Shown here one piece after another: positions 60,512 to 64,000 of a stretch of DNA of 64,000 nucleotides (the first letter of the stretch is position 1; every line of letters starts with the position of its first letter). Source of the stretch: CBDCWO01 sp965223405. Its GTDB lineage: Bacteria; Bacteroidota; Bacteroidia; Chitinophagales; Saprospiraceae. Below the pieces are notes generated by a model. The model had not been told where the DNA came from, searched no databases, and worked only from the letters and a program-made list of their open reading frames with translations. The DNA lies in assembly GCA_965223405.1 (NCBI GenBank), contig CBDCWO010000006.1:2356001-2420000 (forward strand). The letters are read 5' to 3'. A program made the position numbers and the translations under genes.

Positions 60512-61645
60512 GTGTATATCTCTCGTTACATAGAGGAAAATTTAAATAGACACCTGGATTCAAGAAATGAAATCCTCATTATTTATGGTGCCCGTCAGGT
60601 GGGAAAATCCACCATGATTAATCATCTATTGGATAATACAAGTTTAAAATCACTTCGGGTAACTGGCGAGGATTTTCGCTTCCAAACCATTTTTTCCGGT
60701 CGAAACTTGAATCGAATGCAAGAAGTGGTGGAAGGTTATGATCTGTTGTTTATTGACGAAGCACAATATATTGAACAAATAGGGATTAATATAAAAATGC
60801 TACACGATGCAAATAAGGAAATAAAAATTATCCTTAGCGGTTCTTCTTCATTTGAATTAGCCAATCGTATCAGTGAACCTCTTACAGGAAGAACAAAAAC
60901 CATACTTCTCTATTCTCTTGGATTTTTAGAATTGAAAAATATATTCAACACCTATGAATTAAAACATCATATTGATCAATATTTAATCTTTGGCGGATAT
61001 CCAAAACTTTATCAATTGAATAGCAGGAATGACAAAATCTCGGCACTTTTGGAATTATCTTCAGCATATCTTTATAAAGACATCCTAATGTTCAACAGAC
61101 TAAGAAATACCAGCAAGTTGTACAATCTCCTCAAGTTGATCGCTTTTCAACTAGGCAACCCAGTATCGGTGCATGAATTGGCCAACAATCTAAAAACAAG
61201 TAGTGAGACCGTGGAAAGGTATATCGTTTTACTGGAACAATCTTTTGTCGTTTATCGCCTTTCAGGTTTTGCTGGAAATTTGAGAAAAGAGATTTCCAAA
61301 ATGAATAAAATCTACTTTTATGATTTGGGAATCAGAAATGCAATCATTGAAAACTTTGCTACATTAGATAACCGAAATGATAAAGGCGCATTATGGGAAA
61401 ATTTTCTGGTTACCGAAAGACTAAAAAAAATAAAATATAAAGAGTGGTTCAGGTCTTCCTATTATTGGAGAACATATTCAGGTGTTGAACTTGATTATAT
61501 TGAAAAATATGATGGTAAAGTCTGTGCGTATGAATTTAAGTGGAGAAACAAAAAACCTAAAGCACCCATTACATGGACCAGGAATTATCCAAATGCGACG
61601 TATCAACTGATTAATCGTGAAAACTTCCTCAGTTTTATAGTTTGA
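60512..61645 (+). CDS. AAA_14/DUF4143 ATPase
   Basis: A 377-residue ATPase, the closest relative in the window of the protein at 12054: Walker A GARQVGKST (26-34), Walker B LLFIDEAQ, LSGSSSFEL, LTGRTK, and near the end YSGVELDYIEKYDG with AYEFKWRN, giving the E-x-D...E-x-K nuclease-like pair. It starts at GTG 60512. Its stop at 61643-61645 is followed at once by the ACCACTAAG repeat. Confidence 0.87.
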   Translation: MYISRYIEENLNRHLDSRNEILIIYGARQVGKSTMINHLLDNTSLKSLRVTGEDFRFQTIFSGRNLNRMQEVVEGYDLLFIDEAQYIEQIGINIKMLHDANKEIKIILSGSSSFELANRISEPLTGRTKTILLYSLGFLELKNIFNTYELKHHIDQYLIFGGYPKLYQLNSRNDKISALLELSSAYLYKDILMFNRLRNTSKLYNLLKLIAFQLGNPVSVHELANNLKTSSETVERYIVLLEQSFVVYRLSGFAGNLRKEISKMNKIYFYDLGIRNAIIENFATLDNRNDKGALWENFLVTERLKKIKYKEWFRSSYYWRTYSGVELDYIEKYDGKVCAYEFKWRNKKPKAPITWTRNYPNATYQLINRENFLSFIV

Positions 61646-61717
61646 ACCACTAAGAACACTAAGAGCCATTAGCAACAACCTGATCAAGACTAAGAGTTAC
61701 TTAGTGCCCTTAGTGGT
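61646..61717. repeat. ACCACTAAG hairpin repeat upstream of the GxxExxY gene
   Basis: ACCACTAAGAACACTAAG (61646-61663) and CTTAGTGCCCTTAGTGGT (61700-61717) pair at 16 of 18 positions with a 36-base loop. Both arms are identical to those of the element at 57100-57477. Confidence 0.85.
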
Positions 61718-61727
61718 AAAAATATCT

Positions 61728-62170
61728 ATGCATACTAAATCAAGTTTAAATCAACTAGCCTATGAAATAGTATCTTGCGCTATTATAGTACACCAAGAAA
61801 TGGGTCCTGGTTTGTTAATTAAAATATCTACGAAGAAAGCCTGTACTATGAGTTATTATTACGAGGATATAAAGCCAAGAGGAAATTGGAAATTCCGATC
61901 ATGAACAAAGGTCATGAATTAAGAAGACCTTTGGTATTGGATCTGTTGGTAAATGAACAAATTATTGTTGAAATTAAATCAAAAGATACATTGCATCCTA
62001 TTGATGAAGCCCAAATCTTAACCTACATGAAACTTGCAGAAATTCCTAAGGGCTTACTCATAAACTTCAATGTTACTAACATCACCAAAGAAGGCTTGAG
62101 ACCTTTGTTAATGAATATTTTAGAAACTAGCAGGATTGAATTGGAAGAAGAGAACCACAAAGTACACTAA
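61728..62170 (+). pseudogene. GxxExxY protein gene with one frameshift
   Basis: The first frame reads SSLNQLAYEIVSCAIIVHQEMGPGLL. The family then continues in another frame with IYEESLYYELLLRGYKAKRK, LEIPIMNKGHELRRPLVLDL, VNEQIIVEIKSKD and ILTYMKLAEIPKGLLINFNV. A one-base indel near 61820-61830 separates the two frames. GxxExxY proteins have a PD-(D/E)XK-like core (LDLLVN...VEIK) and unknown function. The gene is bordered on both sides by ACCACTAAG repeats. Confidence 0.87.
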
Positions 62171-62224
62171 AACTCATTAGGAAAATTTGAACAACCCTTA
62201 GAGCAACTTAGTGTCCTTATGGGT
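62153..62224. repeat. ACCACTAAG-type repeat downstream of the GxxExxY gene
   Basis: A degenerate left arm ACCACAAAGTACACTAA (62153-62169) and right arm CTTAGTGTCCTTATGGGT (62207-62224). The left arm overlaps the end of the GxxExxY frame. Confidence 0.75.
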
Positions 62225-62297
62225 GCAACTCGTACATTTCTATGTATGACTGAAACCTTTAGTAAATGAATATTTTGGAAATCTACCAGATTAAATT

Positions 62298-62327
62298 GGG
62301 GACTTGGGGAACTTGGAGGGATTGGGA
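62298..62327. repeat. Orphan GGGGACTT/GGGAACTT fragment of the H-type repeat
   Basis: TTGGGGACTTGGGGAACTTG followed by GAGGGATTGG: a short decayed run of the octamers that flank the four-helix gene at 54507, here without the gene. Confidence 0.6.
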
Positions 62328-62384
62328 AGAATTCTCCCTAATAACCTAAAATGCCAATATGCAAAATATTATTTAATATGCTAT

Positions 62385-62444
62385 AATCGTGAAGAATACA
62401 ATAAAATAAGATGTTATTCACGTTATTAGATGATAAATCGTGAA
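62385..62444. promoter_or_regulatory. Possible operator sites before the Fic gene
   Basis: AATCGTGAA occurs at 62385-62393 and 62436-62444, with an inverted TTCACG at 62417-62422 between them. The third site falls inside codons 3-5 if translation began at ATG 62430, which favours ATG 62463. Autoregulation is an inference. Confidence 0.45.
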
Positions 62445-62462
62445 TATACGCAGATTTGTCTT

Positions 62463-63335
62463 ATGGCAAAAACATTAAAAATATATAGTCAAATTAGCTC
62501 CTTAAGGGAAAGATACCATGTAGCTTCAAGGGATAAAGGAGCTTTATTAGATTTAATTAGCGAAACTGAAATATCCGAACAGATTTATAACTCAAACGCG
62601 ATTGAAAACAGTACACTCTCATTAGAGGAAACCGAAAAAATACTATTACAAATTGATTTGGATAGGTTCGTATCTGAGCGAGAGCTATTTGAAACAAAAA
62701 ATCTTGCCAGGGTTGTCAAATATATCAATCAAAAGGCAAAAGGAAAAGAGTTGGATATGGATATGATACTGCTTTTGCATAAAATGCTTCTTTCAAATAT
62801 AAGAGACGACATTGCCGGAAGATTTAGAAAGGATAAAGAATGGGTAAGAGTAGGTGACTATATAGCCATCGATCCTAAGCATGTAGAAGATAAACTGCAT
62901 GAAATGCTTATAGAATATAATGCTACCTATGGTGTAAGTATTGTTAAGAGAATTGCAAAAATACATTTAACATTTGAGCATATTCACCCTTTTGTCGATG
63001 GAAATGGCAGAATTGGAAGAGTATTAAATAATTACTTGCTCATTAGGGAGGGTTTTGTACCTATTAACATTAAGTATATTGACAGAGCTATGTATTATGA
63101 AGCATTTAGAGAATTTGATTTGGCTGCTAAAACCACTATTATGGAAGAAATAATTGGGAAAGCGCTGACCAACAGCTACCATAAAAGACTAGCATATTTG
63201 GAAGGGAAAAAAATTACTACACTGGCAAATTATGCTAAACAAATGAAAATTTCTCATTCAAATCTAATTAACAAAGCAAAGAGACAGACAATAGAAGCGT
63301 TTATTGAAAAAGGAATTTGGAAAATCGGAGTTTAA
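62463..63335 (+). CDS. Fic family protein (probable AMP transferase)
   Basis: A 290-residue Fic protein. The active-site motif HPFVDGNGRIGR begins at His175, and YNSNAIENSTLSLEETEKIL holds the N-terminal inhibitory helix with the S-x3-E-N motif (Ser44 to Glu48), so it is a class II self-inhibited Fic enzyme by family knowledge. A C-terminal helix-turn-helix-like end (TTLANYAKQMKISHSNLINKAK) could bind DNA. ATG 62463 is preferred over 62430. It probably AMPylates a cellular target; the target is unknown. Confidence 0.9.
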   Translation: MAKTLKIYSQISSLRERYHVASRDKGALLDLISETEISEQIYNSNAIENSTLSLEETEKILLQIDLDRFVSERELFETKNLARVVKYINQKAKGKELDMDMILLLHKMLLSNIRDDIAGRFRKDKEWVRVGDYIAIDPKHVEDKLHEMLIEYNATYGVSIVKRIAKIHLTFEHIHPFVDGNGRIGRVLNNYLLIREGFVPINIKYIDRAMYYEAFREFDLAAKTTIMEEIIGKALTNSYHKRLAYLEGKKITTLANYAKQMKISHSNLINKAKRQTIEAFIEKGIWKIGV

Positions 63336-63345
63336 TTGTTTTTAA

Positions 63346-63642
63346 AGATCCGGTTTTGAAATCACCCATGTTGGAATTTCTTGTATGGGAGTAACCGATG
63401 ATGAAGTCATGAAATATGCCATTTCAGAAGATAGAATAATCATAACTTTTGATAGAGACTATGGTGAATTGGTTTTCAAGTATGGTTATAAACCCAAAGG
63501 AGTTATTTTCTTGAGGTTTAGAAATTTCTCTCCAGAGTATCCAGCAAATTTATTGCTTGAAATTCTCCATGATAATAAACTTGATTTTGAAAACAAATTT
63601 ACGGTTATCGACTTGGATCAAATTCGGCAAAGAGATATATGA
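63346..63642 (+). pseudogene. DUF5615 PIN-like protein, N-terminally truncated
   Basis: The conserved part SGFEITHVGISCMGVTDDEV, ISEDRIIITFDRDYGELVFKYG and PKGVIFLRF matches the DUF5615 (Mut7-C-like PIN) family. The first strand with its usual LLDEN-type aspartate is missing, since the frame is closed by TAA at 63343-63345. The first ATG is at 63385. Loss of the first catalytic aspartate would inactivate the nuclease. It lies 10 bases after the Fic gene. Confidence 0.72.
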
Positions 63643-63720
63643 AAACATTGCAGTACTGAATACAATATGTACGTTGGAAAATTAGAACAAATTGATTCTT
63701 ACCTGGATACCTACCCTTGA

Positions 63721-64000
63721 ATGATCAAAATGAAGAAATACTCAATTGAAGGAAAATACGATATCTCTGACCTTTCGGCCCATCTTTTTTGGGATGTGGA
63801 TAGGAGTAAATTGTCGTTTGAAAAAAGTAGTCAATATCTCATTGAAAGAGTTGCTTATCTTGGTGACTTAAACGATTGGTTGATGATCAGAAATGTTTAC
63901 GGTGAACAAAAAATAAAACAGGTAATTCTAAATATGCGCTATCTCGATGATAAATCGCTACACTTTTATTCACTGGTGTTTTCCATTCCTAAAGTAAGTT
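63721..64000 (+). CDS. DUF6922-like protein, second copy (partial, runs off the window)
   Basis: From ATG 63721 (or 63730) the frame reads KYDISDLSAHLFWDVDRSKL, YLIERVAYLGDLNDWLMIRN and VILNMRYLDDKSLHFYS. It is nearly identical to the protein at 55053, to the point that much of the DNA is the same. It is open to the end of the window. By analogy an AbiEii-type gene should follow. Confidence 0.8.
   Translation, partial: MIKMKKYSIEGKYDISDLSAHLFWDVDRSKLSFEKSSQYLIERVAYLGDLNDWLMIRNVYGEQKIKQVILNMRYLDDKSLHFYSLVFSIPKVS

Noticed and set aside
1..64000. tRNA, rRNA or diversity-generating retroelement next to the four-helix genes
   Set aside because: I saw no tRNA cloverleaf, no rRNA segment and no reverse transcriptase. 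So neither the 23S intervening-sequence context nor the bAvd context of the family applies in this window.

Overview
The window is almost certainly chromosomal DNA of a member of the Bacteroidota. It is AT-rich, many starts lack an obvious Shine-Dalgarno sequence, and several genes start with GTG or TTG. The gene families present (four-helix-bundle/S23-like proteins, DUF4143 ATPases, GxxExxY, DUF6922, DUF2061, heparinase II/III next to a two-domain oxidoreductase) are typical of that phylum. A Saprospiraceae-like lineage is a guess from general impression only.

Layout. 1-8.4 kb holds the end of a polysaccharide deacetylase-like gene, a UDP-HexNAc 6-dehydrogenase, then a sulfate activation and reduction set (DUF2061 protein, cysC, cysD, cysN, cysH) and an SDR epimerase. 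Small four-helix-bundle genes have been inserted between these genes, each with its own short repeats. 8.5-26.9 kb is an accessory zone: an archaeal-type ATPase, L-2-hydroxyglutarate oxidase, five full-length AAA_14/DUF4143 ATPases and one interrupted one, two paralogous MNT-HEPN toxin-antitoxin pairs, more four-helix-bundle copies (intact, frameshifted, truncated), duplicated GIY-YIG genes and several kilobases of repeats built on 8-base units. 27-54 kb is one long, all-plus-strand surface polysaccharide locus. It holds a WbpP-like epimerase, NeuB/NeuC/NeuA nonulosonate genes, a sulfotransferase, a PIG-L deacetylase, a Wzx flippase, a Wzy-like polymerase, four glycosyltransferases, four left-handed beta-helix acyltransferases, a DUF4838 lipoprotein, a two-domain oxidoreductase and a heparinase-like lyase. 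54-64 kb mixes the last sugar genes (LegC-like aminotransferase, CapD-like dehydratase, decayed sugar transferase and GDP-fucose synthase) with toxin-antitoxin-like genes (DUF6922/AbiEii, Fic, DUF5615), a further DUF4143 ATPase and a frameshifted GxxExxY gene.

How it fits together. The polysaccharide locus looks able to make a nonulosonic (sialic or legionaminic type) acid and to polymerise a repeat unit by the Wzx/Wzy route. APS kinase plus the sulfotransferase suggest that PAPS from the cys genes is used to sulfate the polymer, while the Fe-S type CysH would divert APS to sulfide.

The most unusual signals are two. First, eight four-helix-bundle loci sit in or beside repeats, most of them locus-specific and built on alternating 7-9-base units. 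In one case the repeats are a 27/32 inverted pair that carries the stop codon of cysN and lies just inside the start of cysH; in another the element has interrupted an ATPase gene. Second, nearly every ATPase gene of the archaeal-type/DUF4143 group has a different palindrome or paired repeat directly upstream of its start, and the two closest paralogs share the same paired motif. I do not know a published description of either pattern, but I could not search.
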